From DASWIG01 sp965371445 (GTDB taxonomy: Bacteria > Acidobacteriota > Thermoanaerobaculia > Multivoradales > J023): a stretch of DNA of 64,000 nt. The stretch spans positions 23,239 to 87,238 of the forward strand of contig CBDUYN010000021.1 in NCBI GenBank assembly GCA_965371445.1, given 5' to 3'. The notes beneath the pieces were generated by a model. The model saw only the letters and a program-made list of their open reading frames with translations. It ran no database searches and had not been told where the DNA came from. Numbering within the stretch: the stretch's first letter is position 1; every line of letters starts with the position of its first letter. The position numbers and the translations under genes are program-made. Below are positions 7,710 through 17,100 of this stretch, piece after piece.

Positions 7710-8415
7710 CCTGCGCTACGGCGGCGTCGTACGGCTCACCCAGGGCGACGACGAACGGCGGACGGTCTACGACGTCGACCCGCTCGTCATGCTGGAGCGC
7801 TGCGGCGCGGCGGGCATCGACCTCGTCCACGTCGTCGACCTCGACGCCGTTTTCGGCCTCGAGCCGCAGCGCGACCTGATCGCCGAGCTCGCCGGCCGCG
7901 GGCGTCCGGCGATCGAGCTCGGCGGCGGCCTGCGCGACAAGGTGAGCGTCGAGTGGGCTCTCAAAGCCGGGTGCCGGCGGGTCATCCTGGGATCGCTCGT
8001 CGTCCGCGACTTCGAGTCGTTCCTGTGGATCGTCGAGGCCTTTCCGGGCAAGGTCGTGCCCGCGGTCGAGGTCGCCGAGGGAGAGCTACGGATCGCCGGC
8101 TGGCGGGAGACGGCTCCCATCTCGCTCAAGGAGCTTTGCCGGCGGCTGCGCGGCCTCAACTGTCCCTCGGTGCTGGTGACCGACGTCGAGCGCGACGGGA
8201 CCCTCGAAGGCCCCAACATCGACATGACGCGCCGCATCGGAGCGGCCTGCGGCCTGCCGGCGCTCGTCTCCGGCGGCATCTGCTCGCTCGAAGACCTGCG
8301 GGCCGCGGCGCGGGCGCCGGAAATCGGCGGCGCGATCGTCGGCAAGGCGCTTTACGAGGGGGTCTTTGCCGTCGAGGAGGCGCTCGCCGCGTGCCGGGGG
8401 GCGGGGAACGAATGA
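7687..8415 (+). CDS. hisA: ProFAR isomerase (phosphoribosylformimino-AICAR ribotide isomerase)
   Basis: HisA is a (beta/alpha)8 barrel that performs the Amadori isomerisation of ProFAR to PRFAR. The 242-residue protein starts MELIPAIDLRYGGVVRLTQGD, with the first catalytic Asp in AIDL. It then shows VVDLDAVFG, the first phosphate-binding region IELGGGLRD, RVILGS, the second catalytic Asp in VTDVERDGT, and the second phosphate site VSGGICSLEDL. The ATG at 7687 lies 23 bases inside hisH, while the stop overlaps hisF (ATGA). The gene order hisH-hisA-hisF is the usual bacterial order. HisA is distinguished from HisF by AIDLR at the N-terminus. Confidence 0.95.
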   Translation: MELIPAIDLRYGGVVRLTQGDDERRTVYDVDPLVMLERCGAAGIDLVHVVDLDAVFGLEPQRDLIAELAGRGRPAIELGGGLRDKVSVEWALKAGCRRVILGSLVVRDFESFLWIVEAFPGKVVPAVEVAEGELRIAGWRETAPISLKELCRRLRGLNCPSVLVTDVERDGTLEGPNIDMTRRIGAACGLPALVSGGICSLEDLRAAARAPEIGGAIVGKALYEGVFAVEEALAACRGAGNE

Positions 8416-9209
8416 GCCCTCCGACCGGCCTCACCCACCGCATCATCCCCTGCCTCGACGTCCGCGACGGACGCGTCGTCAAAGGCGTGCGCTTCAAGAA
8501 CCTGCGCGACCAGGGCGACCCGGCCGAGACCGCGGCGCGTTACGACGCCCAGGGCGCCGACGAGATCGTCTTCCTCGACATCACCGCCGCCCCCGAGCAC
8601 CGCGACACCGACCTCGACTGGGTACGGCGCACCGCCGAGCAGGTCTTCATCCCGCTCGCCGTGGGCGGCGGCGTACGCAAGGTCAAAGACGCCCGGCGCC
8701 TGCTCCTGGCCGGTGCCGACAAGGTGGCCGTCAACACCGCCGCCGTCGACCGGCCCGAGCTCATAGACGAGCTCGCCGAACGCTTCGGCAGCCAGTGCGT
8801 CGTCCTCTCGGTCGACGCCAGGCGCCAGGGCGAGGGGGAAAGCACCTGCTGGGAGGTCGTCACCCACGGCGGCCGGCGGCCCCGCGGGCTCGACGCCGTA
8901 GAGTGGATCCGCAAAGGCGTCGAGCGCGGTGCCGGGGAGATTCTTCTGACCTCGATCGACAGCGACGGCACCCGGGCCGGTTACGACCTGGAGCTGCTCC
9001 GCCGGGTGAGCGCCTCGACGCCGGTGCCGGTCATCGCCTCGGGCGGCGCCGGGACGACCGAGCACCTGGCCGACGCCCTCGAGGCGGGATCGGCGGCGGT
9101 GCTCGCCGCTTCGATCTTCCACCAGGGGACCTACACCGTCGGCGAGGTGAAACGCTTCCTCGCCGAGCGAGGCTTCGCCATGCGAGAAGAGTCGGAGACG
9201 AACGGATGA
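8412..9209 (+). CDS. hisF: Imidazole glycerol phosphate synthase, cyclase subunit
   Basis: HisF is the cyclase barrel that takes ammonia from HisH and splits PRFAR into IGP and AICAR. The 265-residue protein starts after a short lead with RIIPCLDVRDGRVVKGVRF, which carries the catalytic Asp in CLDV. Next come the conserved FLDITA, the phosphate-binding LAVGGGVRKVKD, DKVAVNTAAV, the second catalytic Asp in LTSIDSDGT, and IASGGAGTTEHL. All match the family. The start overlaps hisA and the stop overlaps hisIE by four bases. Confidence 0.96.
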   Translation: MSPPTGLTHRIIPCLDVRDGRVVKGVRFKNLRDQGDPAETAARYDAQGADEIVFLDITAAPEHRDTDLDWVRRTAEQVFIPLAVGGGVRKVKDARRLLLAGADKVAVNTAAVDRPELIDELAERFGSQCVVLSVDARRQGEGESTCWEVVTHGGRRPRGLDAVEWIRKGVERGAGEILLTSIDSDGTRAGYDLELLRRVSASTPVPVIASGGAGTTEHLADALEAGSAAVLAASIFHQGTYTVGEVKRFLAERGFAMREESETNG

Positions 9210-9832
9210 GCACGCGTTTCGACCTCGACGCCGAGTCGCTTCGCTACGACGATAAAGGGCTCCTCCCGGTCGTCGTCCAGGACGAGGCCTCGGGAGCCGT
9301 CCTGATGCTGGCCTACGCCAACCGCGAGGCCATGGAGAAGACGTTCGAGACCGGAGAGGCCCACTTCTGGAGCCGCTCGCGCCGGGAGCTGTGGAAAAAA
9401 GGCGCGACCTCGGGCAACACGCTCCGGGTCGTCGGCGCGAAGACCGACTGCGACCGCGACACGGTGCTCTTGACGGTCCATCCGGCCGGACCCGCCTGCC
9501 ACCTCGGCACGCGGAGCTGTTTCGAGCCCAACCCGGCGCGGCTCGAGCTAGGCTGGCTCTACCGCGTCCTCGAGACGCGGCGCGATGCCGATCCTGAAGC
9601 GAGCTACACCGCACGGTTGCTGGCCAAAGGCTTGCCGCGCATCGCCCAGAAAGTCGGCGAGGAGGCCACCGAGACCGTGATCGCCGCCCTGACCGGAGAG
9701 GAGGACGACGCCGGGCTCGTCGCCGAGGCTTCGGACCTTCTTTATCACCTGCTCGTCCTGCTGCTCGCCCGCGACGTCGACCCGACGCGCCTCGGCGAAG
9801 AGCTGCAGCGACGTCATGGGGGACAGAAATGA
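9206..9832 (+). CDS. hisIE: Bifunctional phosphoribosyl-AMP cyclohydrolase / phosphoribosyl-ATP pyrophosphatase
   Basis: This fusion catalyses steps two and three of histidine synthesis. The N-terminal HisI half (about residues 1-120) has LPVVVQDEASGAVLMLAY, FWSRSRRELWKKGATSGN, the metal-binding TDCDRDTVLL and the Cys residues in PACHLGTRSC. The C-terminal HisE half (about 125-208) has the helical pyrophosphohydrolase motif KVGEEATETVIAAL and the following EASDLLYHLLVLL. The length (208 residues) and order are those of the E. coli-type fusion. It overlaps hisF at the start and trpE at the end by ATGA, linking the his and trp parts of the operon. Confidence 0.95.
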   Translation: MSTRFDLDAESLRYDDKGLLPVVVQDEASGAVLMLAYANREAMEKTFETGEAHFWSRSRRELWKKGATSGNTLRVVGAKTDCDRDTVLLTVHPAGPACHLGTRSCFEPNPARLELGWLYRVLETRRDADPEASYTARLLAKGLPRIAQKVGEEATETVIAALTGEEDDAGLVAEASDLLYHLLVLLLARDVDPTRLGEELQRRHGGQK

Positions 9833-11348
9833 ACACCACCGAACAAGTCGTGGCCCGCCCCGGCCGCGTCCGCTCCCGTGCCAGGCCTTCGGCCGCCAAG
9901 TCGGAACGCGTCTCGATCGAGCCGCGCCGGGCCGTCGTCCACGTCCGGGAGTTTCTCGGCGACAGCCTGACGCCGCTCGCCGTCTATCGCCGGTTGGAGG
10001 CGATCTCGCCCAACCGGTTCCTCCTCGAGAGCGTCTCGGGAGGCGAGCAGGTCTCGCGCTTCAGCTTTCTCGGCGCCAAGCCGCGGGAGATCTACCGGGT
10101 CTACAGGGACCGGGTCGAGCAGCAGAAGGGCGGCCGTTCGAGGGCGCTCCCGGGACCACCGCTCAAGTCGCTGCGCACGGTGCTCCACTCGATCCGCAGC
10201 GCCCCTGGGCCGATCCCTTTCACCGGCGGCTATGTGGGTTTTTTCGGCTACGACACGGTGCGCCTGATCGAGCACCTGCCGGATCGTCCGAGCGATCCTT
10301 TCGAGCTACCGCTCGCGGTCCTCGCCCGCTTCGACACCCTGGTCGTTTTTGACCATGCCCAGCAACGGATCCTGGCGATCGCCAACGAGATCGAAGGCGA
10401 GGTCTCGGCATCGGCCGCCGAACGCGACCTGGGACGGCTGTCGCGGATCCTGACCCAGGACACGGGCACGCGGGCGGTCGCCATGCCGGCAGAGCCGACG
10501 CGGCCGCAAATGCCTCCGGAGACCTCGATCGAGGGCAAGGAGTTCCGCCAGGCGGTACGCAAGGCCAAGGAGTACATCCGGGCCGGCGACATCTTCCAGG
10601 TGGTCCTGGCGCGGCGCTGGACGGTACGCGACTCGCCGTCGCCGCTCGCCATCTACCGGGCGCTGCGTATGGTGAACCCGAGCCCCTACATGGTGATGCT
10701 CGCCCTGCCCGACGTGACGCTCGTCGGCGCCTCGCCGGAGATGCTGGTCCGCAAGGCCGGGACTCGCGTCGAGACGCGTCCGATCGCCGGGACCCGGCCG
10801 CGGGGCATCGACGCCGAGGGCGACCGGCGCCTCGCCGAGGACCTGATGGACGACCCCAAGGAACGGGCCGAGCACGTGATGCTGGTCGACCTCGGACGTA
10901 ACGACCTCGGAAAGATCGGCTGCCCCGGGACCGTCCGGGTGGCGAGCTTCATGGAGGTCGAACGCTACAGCCACGTGATGCATCTCGTCTCCTCGGTCGA
11001 GGCCGACCTCGACCCGTCGCACGACGGGCTCGACGCGCTCCTCGCCTGCTTTCCCGCCGGCACGGTCTCGGGAGCGCCCAAGATCCGAGCCATGGAGATC
11101 ATCGACGAGCTGGAGCCCGAGGCGCGCGGTCCCTACGCCGGCGCGGTCGGCTATTTCTCCTTCTCCGGCGACGTCGACACCTGCATCACCATCCGTACGC
11201 TGGTCGTCAAGGACGGCGAGACCTCGGTCACCGCCGGAGCCGGAATCGTCGCCGACTCGGACCCCGCCGCGGAAGAACGCGAAACCGAAAGTAAGGCCGC
11301 GGGGCTTCTCGCCGCGGTGGAGCTTGCGCGCAAGCTGGAGGATAGAGA

Positions 11349-11352
<4 letters not shown>
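9829..11352 (+). CDS. trpE: Anthranilate synthase component I
   Basis: TrpE makes anthranilate from chorismate with ammonia supplied by TrpG, the first committed step to tryptophan. The 507-residue protein has an N-terminal anthranilate-synthase domain with FLLESVSGGEQVSRFSF. The LLES box is associated with tryptophan feedback binding. The chorismate-binding domain shows AGDIFQVVLARRW, TRPIAGTRPRG, LVDLGRNDLGKIG, FPAGTVSGAPKIRAMEII, GPYAGAVGYFSF and AGAGIVADSDP. PabB is the main alternative, but the full-length N-terminus with LLES and the Trp codons in the leader peptide favour TrpE. It begins in the hisIE stop and ends in the trpG start. About 30 residues at the N-terminus are basic and variable. 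Confidence 0.9.
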
Positions 11353-12005
<653 letters not shown>

Positions 12006-12020
12006 GGGCGCGGCCACGGC

Positions 12021-12079
12021 GTCCCTTCGGGACGAAGAGCCGGCGGGACGCCGGCGCTCCCAGCGCGTCCCTTCGGGAC
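12021..12079. repeat. REP-like palindromes upstream of the RAYT transposase
   Basis: Two copies of GTCCCTTCGGGAC (12021-12033 and 12067-12079) flank a GC-rich inverted repeat, GCCGG...CCGGC, at 12039-12055. The same blocks recur after the transposase gene. Coming directly after trpG, the hairpins may also protect or end the operon transcript. Confidence 0.8.
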
Positions 12080-12130
12080 GGGAAGGCAACGTTCATTCGG
12101 AACGGAGTTACTTCTGAAGCAAGCTGAGTA

Positions 12131-12772
12131 ATGAAGGATTTGGACACGCACGTAGGATGGTTTCGTTCTCAGCGTGCCCGCGACCAACGAGCTCGCTCCC
12201 AGCGGACTCCGTGGCGAAGCCGTGGCTATCTTCCGCACTTCGACGAGCCCGGCCTCGTGCAGGCCGTCACCTTTCGTCTTGTCGATTCTCTACCTCGCGT
12301 TTTCCTCGACAAGTGCGAGAGGGAGTTGGCCGTGTTGCCAGCGAAGGAACGTCAGACAGAAAAGGAGAAACGCATCGCCGCCATGCTTGACCTTGGCGTC
12401 GGCAAGTGCCACCTGCGCGACCCGAGAATCGCGAAAATGGTCGAGGACTCCCTTCTGTACTTCGACGCCGAGCGTTACCGACTCCTGTGCTGGTGTGTCA
12501 TGCCAAATCATGTCCACACCATGATCGAGATCTTGCCGGCCCATCCGCTCGAAGAGGTTCTCCATTCGTGGAAGTCGTTCACGTCGAAGGAGGCCAACCG
12601 GATCTTGAAGCGTAAAGGCAATTTCTGGCAGCGGGAGTACCACGACCGGTTCATCCGCGACGACGACCACTACGCGTGGGCGTTTCGCTACATCAAAGGG
12701 AACCCTGTAAAGGCGGGCCTGGTGGCGACGGCGGAAGATTGGCGTTGGAGCAGCGCCTGGAAAGGCCGGTAA
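12131..12772 (+). CDS. REP-associated tyrosine transposase (RAYT, Y1/IS200-like)
   Basis: This is a single-strand DNA transposase-like nuclease of the HUH/Y1 family that recognises REP palindromes. The 213-residue protein has the HUH motif in VMPNHVHTMIE (about residues 126-136). Downstream, WQREYHDRFIRDDDHYAW supplies the candidate catalytic Tyr and the conserved RAYT block, followed by FRYIKGNPVKAGLV and the DWRWSSA end typical of RAYTs. REP-like palindromes lie on both sides in inverted orientation, as expected for RAYT-REP pairs. RAYTs are usually single-copy domesticated genes rather than active insertion sequences. The start ATG at 12131 has no strong ribosome site. No terminal inverted repeats of a classical IS were seen. 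Confidence 0.9.
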   Translation: MKDLDTHVGWFRSQRARDQRARSQRTPWRSRGYLPHFDEPGLVQAVTFRLVDSLPRVFLDKCERELAVLPAKERQTEKEKRIAAMLDLGVGKCHLRDPRIAKMVEDSLLYFDAERYRLLCWCVMPNHVHTMIEILPAHPLEEVLHSWKSFTSKEANRILKRKGNFWQREYHDRFIRDDDHYAWAFRYIKGNPVKAGLVATAEDWRWSSAWKGR

Positions 12773-12778
12773 GAATCG

Positions 12779-13094
12779 TTGGGAGCGCCGGCGGGCGTCC
12801 CGCCGGCTCTTCTCGTCCCGAAGGGACGTTGCCTCTTCTCGTCCCGAAGGGACGCGCTCTCGTCCCGAAGGGACGCGCTCTCGTCCCGAAGGGACGCGCT
12901 GGGAGCGCCGGCGTCCCGCCGGCCGTGGGGGACGAAGTCCCCCACGTCTTCCTTTCGAGGTCTTTGACGAACAAGAAGACAGGGGACTGACGTCCCCTGG
13001 CCGGCGGGACGCCGGCGCTCCCAGCGCGGCCCTTCGGGACCGAAAAGACAACGTCCCTTCGGGACGAAGAGCCGGCGGGACGCCGGCGCTGATG
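12779..13094. repeat. REP-like palindrome cluster downstream of the RAYT gene
   Basis: The region contains at least four CGTCCCGAAGGGACG blocks between 12814 and 12899, then the GGGAGCGCCGGC...GCCGGC palindrome, a GGGGGACGAAGTCCCCC hairpin near 12928, and blocks of the reverse orientation up to about 13094. Orientation flips within the cluster, giving a BIME-like mosaic. No gene is seen in it. Confidence 0.85.
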
Positions 13095-13146
13095 GGCTCG
13101 CTCTCGGCCCTGACGCCGTGACCGGTCGACGAAAGAGGTGGACTTG

Positions 13147-13486
13147 AGGGTCTGGCGATGGACTTTTCCGTTTGCAGAGTCTGTCTTCGGAGGGTGAAAA
13201 CGGACTTTTGTTTTTGGGATCGCACCGCCGAGGGCTGCCGACGGGAATTACTTTTTGAGGGGCGTATCAGCAATGGTTGCCGACGGAGATTTCTTTTTGA
13301 GGGGCGCATCAGCAATGGTTGCCGACGAGGATTTTTCTTTCCAGGGCCGTATCGGCGAGGGTTGAGGATGGGGGAATTTTTTCAGTAGTTCATCGTCGAG
13401 GGTTGCCGACGAGGATTTCTTTTTGAGGGACGCATCAGCGGGGTTGAAGATGGGCGTTTTTCTTGCAGAGCCTGTCGCGACACCTT
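13147..13486. repeat. Degenerate tandem array, period about 42 bp
   Basis: About eight diverged units follow the pattern GGTTGCCGACG-A/G-rich-TTTCTTTTTGAGGGGCGCATCAGC. Corresponding points lie near 13147, 13191, 13235, 13277, 13319, 13362, 13403 and 13444, so spacing is 40-44 bp. There are no unique spacers between repeats, so it is not CRISPR. A perfect 42-bp array at 63711-64000 shares period and some sequence (TTTTGG-GATCGC-CC-CCGAG). No gene was found from 13095 to 13760. Confidence 0.75.
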
Positions 13487-13765
13487 GCGACCGGCCCTTT
13501 CGTTGGAGGAGCCGGTTTTCAGGGCCTGAAGACCGGCTTCTCAAATCGAGGAGTCATGGCTCCCCTCAGTCCTCCCTTCAGTTCCACCACCCCCTTTGGC
13601 ACCGTTGCGACGGAGTCGTCGAGGGGGTGGACGTCGAGCAGGTGGTGGAGCGGGTTCTTCGGGGCGGTGGCGTCGGCTTCGGGCGGTGCGCGTCGGCGTC
13701 AGTTTGGCGAGCCTCCACCAGAGGCTCGATCCGCGCCAGCCCCGCCGTTAGCGACGCCCTAACCC

Positions 13766-14101
13766 GTTATAGAAATATGCAGATTTGCGAATATACCCGG
13801 GAAATCTCTGTATTTCAGAGTGTTCGTCGGAGAATCTCCCCGATTTAGCAAGATATGGGACGAAATTCGGACTTGCTTTTCTCCGATGATAAGGCTATCA
13901 TCGGACGACTTCGCCGCCTAGGCTGCGGATTTCTCTTACGGCATTCAGCCTTCGCGGCGCAAGCCTGAGACCGCACAGGCATTCCTCCATGATTTTCTCC
14001 CAAGATGGCCTGTTGCCGACTGGCTCTTGCCTCTGAGCACGTCTGAGAGCCTCCAATGGACCAGCCGGACGGAGATCCCGCCGGCTCCGAGGACCGAGCA
14101 A
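13766..14101 (+). other. Promoter and long leader of RHS1, duplicated upstream of RHS2
   Basis: About 335 bases before the RHS1 start match 20662-20997 before RHS2 nearly end to end. Shared blocks include TAGAAATATGC-GATTTGCGAATA, a short hairpin CTCTG-N5-CAGAG near 13806 whose loop differs between copies, GATTT blocks, GCATTCCTCCATG and CTGAGAGCCTCC. The upstream part may be operator DNA. The part after the promoter would be a leader of about 190 bases. No coding region is supported here. Confidence 0.7.
13873..13901 (+). promoter_or_regulatory. Predicted promoter of RHS1
   Basis: TTGCTT (13873-13878) and TATCAT (13896-13901) are 17 bases apart. The matching region before RHS2 has TTGATT-17-TATCAT, so both boxes and the spacing are kept while the spacer sequence has changed. 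In this copy the -10 box lies in a perfect hairpin, CCGATGATA-AGGC-TATCATCGG, which is not kept in the second copy. Confidence 0.6.
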
Positions 14102-17100
14102 ATGACTACAACCTCTCGTCAGCGACCGTGGATTCGAGCCACCCTCATCCGGACGCTCTGCGTCCTTCTTCTTTTTCAGGGCTATCCCGTGTGGGCCTTG
14201 GAGCAGTCGGACGTCCGGGCGGAGCCGCACTTACCACCGTTGGCGGAGCGGGCCCTGAGCTGGCTCAGCGACGTGGGGAGAACGGACGGGTCGTGGGCTC
14301 GGTCCTGGGAACGGGTGCTCTCCGCCGGCAGACCTGTGGCGGAGCGCTGGACGTCGACGGTTCATGCCGCCGGCCGGGACGCGGGGCTTCTGCTTTGGTC
14401 GATCGCTGGCGGAGGTGGGGCGATGGCCCTTCCCGGCGACGCTTCGAGCGGCCCACCGGAGCCCCCGGGCTTTGCCAAGCAGACGTCGCGGCAGCCGGCC
14501 AAGACCTTTCCGGCGGATCCGAACCGGACGCTCAAGGCAGCGCTTGACGAGATCCCTCTCGTCCCGGGCTGGAATCTGCTCTCGGTCCCCGAGGAGCCGT
14601 CGGACACCTCGCCGGCGTCGGTCCTGGAGACGATCGGCGGCGGCTACGAGCGGATCTATGCTTACGACGCCTGCGACACGACGGACCCGTGGAAGGTCTA
14701 CGACCCGAACGACTCCGCCGCGAGCGACCTGACGGCTCTCGATCACCGGATGGGCTTCTGGGCCGACGCGACCCTTCCCGTGGACCTCCTCTCGGACGGG
14801 ACGCTTCCTGCCACGACGAGCTTCGAGCTCTGCGTGGGCTGGAACCTGATCGGCTTTCCGGCGGGGCAGGCGCGGCCGGTGCGCAACGCTCTCTCTTCGA
14901 TCGAGGGCAAGTACATCCGGGTGCTGCTCTACGAGGCGCTGGACGCGGACGATCCGTGGAAGATCTACGACGTCAACGTGCCGGGCTGGGCGAACGACCT
15001 GGAGGTGATGGAACCGGGGCGCGGCTACTGGGTGCTGGTGACGGAGTCCGCGACGGTGACCATAGCCAACGACGGGCCAGCGCCGTCGGTGTCGTTGACG
15101 GTGCCGGAGGATCTCGCGGTCATCACGGCGCCGACCGACGTCCTGGGGACGGTGGAGAGCGCGTTGCTCAAGGAATGGACGCTTTCCTATCGGGCGATCG
15201 GGGACGCCGACTGGCTCGAGATCGCGTCGGGGGTGGTGCCGGTGTCGTCGGGGAAGCTCGGGGTGTTCGATCCGACGCTTTTGCTGAACGGGCTTTATGA
15301 GATTCGGTTGACGGCGTCGGACTACCAGGGGCGGACGGTCGAGGGTGTGCCGATCGCGGTGTCGGTCGAAGGCAACATGAAGATTGGGCATTTCACGCTC
15401 AGCTTCGTCGATCTCGCGATTCCCCTCTCGGGTCTAGACATTGAGGTGGTGCGGACTTACGACAGCCGGCAGCGGTTGGTGAAGGGCGATTTCGGTCAGG
15501 GGTGGACGCTGGACATCCGCCAGGGTTCGTACCGAAATAACCGCCCGCCGGGGGACGGATGGCAGATCGTCGAGGGTTTTCTGCCGTGTCAGTCGGCGAT
15601 CGAGACCAAGGCCCACCTGACGACCATCCGCCTTTCCGACCGCGAGATCTACCGGTTCCGGCTCAAGTTGGACGACACCGGGCCGGTGCTCGGCGGCTGC
15701 TTTGCCAGTGCCGCGTTCGACTACGTCGATGGACCGCTACCTGGCACGACCCTCGAGGTTCTCGGTAATAAAACCGTCTTCTATGCCAACGGCTCTGACG
15801 AGGCTGTCGATCCCGACTCGCAGGAGCCCTACGTCCCTAAAGACGTACGTCTGCGTACCCGCGACGGTCGCATCTTCGAGCTTGACCTGGCCGACGGTGT
15901 GACCAAGCTCGAAGACCTCTACGGCAACAAAGTCCGGATCACCACCGCGGGCATCACCCACTCCTCGGGCGTCGGCATCGACTTTGAGCGGGACGCCGAA
16001 GGTAGGATTACCAGGATCACCGATCCCCGCGGCGCCGAGATCCTCTACGGCTATACCGCGGCGGGCGACCTCGACAGCGTCACCGATCGGGTCGGCAACA
16101 CCAGCCGCTTCGGTTATTCCACTCTGTTTCCTCATCTGTTCGATCACCTCGAGGATCCGCGCGGAGTCGAGCCGGTTCGCAACGACTACGACGAAGACGG
16201 CCGTCTCATCCGTCATACTGACGCCTTCGGCAAGACCATCGTCCTCGACCATGACCTCAACAACCGCCGCGAGGTCGTCACTGACCGTCTTGGTCACTCC
16301 CGGTTGCTGGATTACGACTCCCGCGGCAACGTGGTCCGCGAAACCGACGAGGTGGGCGCGGCCACCGAACGCACCTTCGACGGCGCGGACAACCTCCTCA
16401 CCGAAAAGGACCCGCTCGGACGCACCAAGACCTACACCTACAACAGCAACAACGACCCCCTGACCTTGACCGACGCGCTGGGGCAGACGACCACCTACAC
16501 GTACAACAGCCGCGGTCAGATCCTCACCTTCACCGATTCCAGGGGGAATATCACCACCTTCACCTACGACGCGGCCGGCAACTGGCTCACCACCACCGAC
16601 GCGCTGAACCAGACCACGCGCCTCACTTACGACGCGGCTGGCAACCGGCTGACCTTGACCGACGCGCTGAACCAGACCACCACCTTCACCTACAACGCCC
16701 GAGGCGACCAACTCACCGAAACCGATTCCCTGGGCAACGTCACCACGTTTAGTTACGACGCAAACGGCAACCGGCTCACCGCGAGCCGCACCCGCACGCT
16801 TGCCGACGGCTCCACAGAAATCCTGGTGACCGCCTTCGCCTACGACGCGCTCGACCGGGTCATCCAGACCACCTTCGTCGACGCTTCCACCACGAGCACC
16901 GCCTACGACGCGCTTGGCAAGGTGCGAAGCCATACCGACGCCCTGGGCCGGGTCACCACCATGACTTACGGCCTGATGGGACGGCTGACGGGGACGACCT
17001 TCCCCGACACGACCACCCAGAGCCAGACCTACGACGCCGAGGGCCGCGTCCTCACTCAGACCGATCGCCTGGGACGGGTGACCCGCTTCGTCTACACCGC

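Noticed and set aside
13147..13486. CRISPR array
   Set aside because: Units are contiguous and diverged with no unique spacers; no cas genes. The same applies to 63711-64000.
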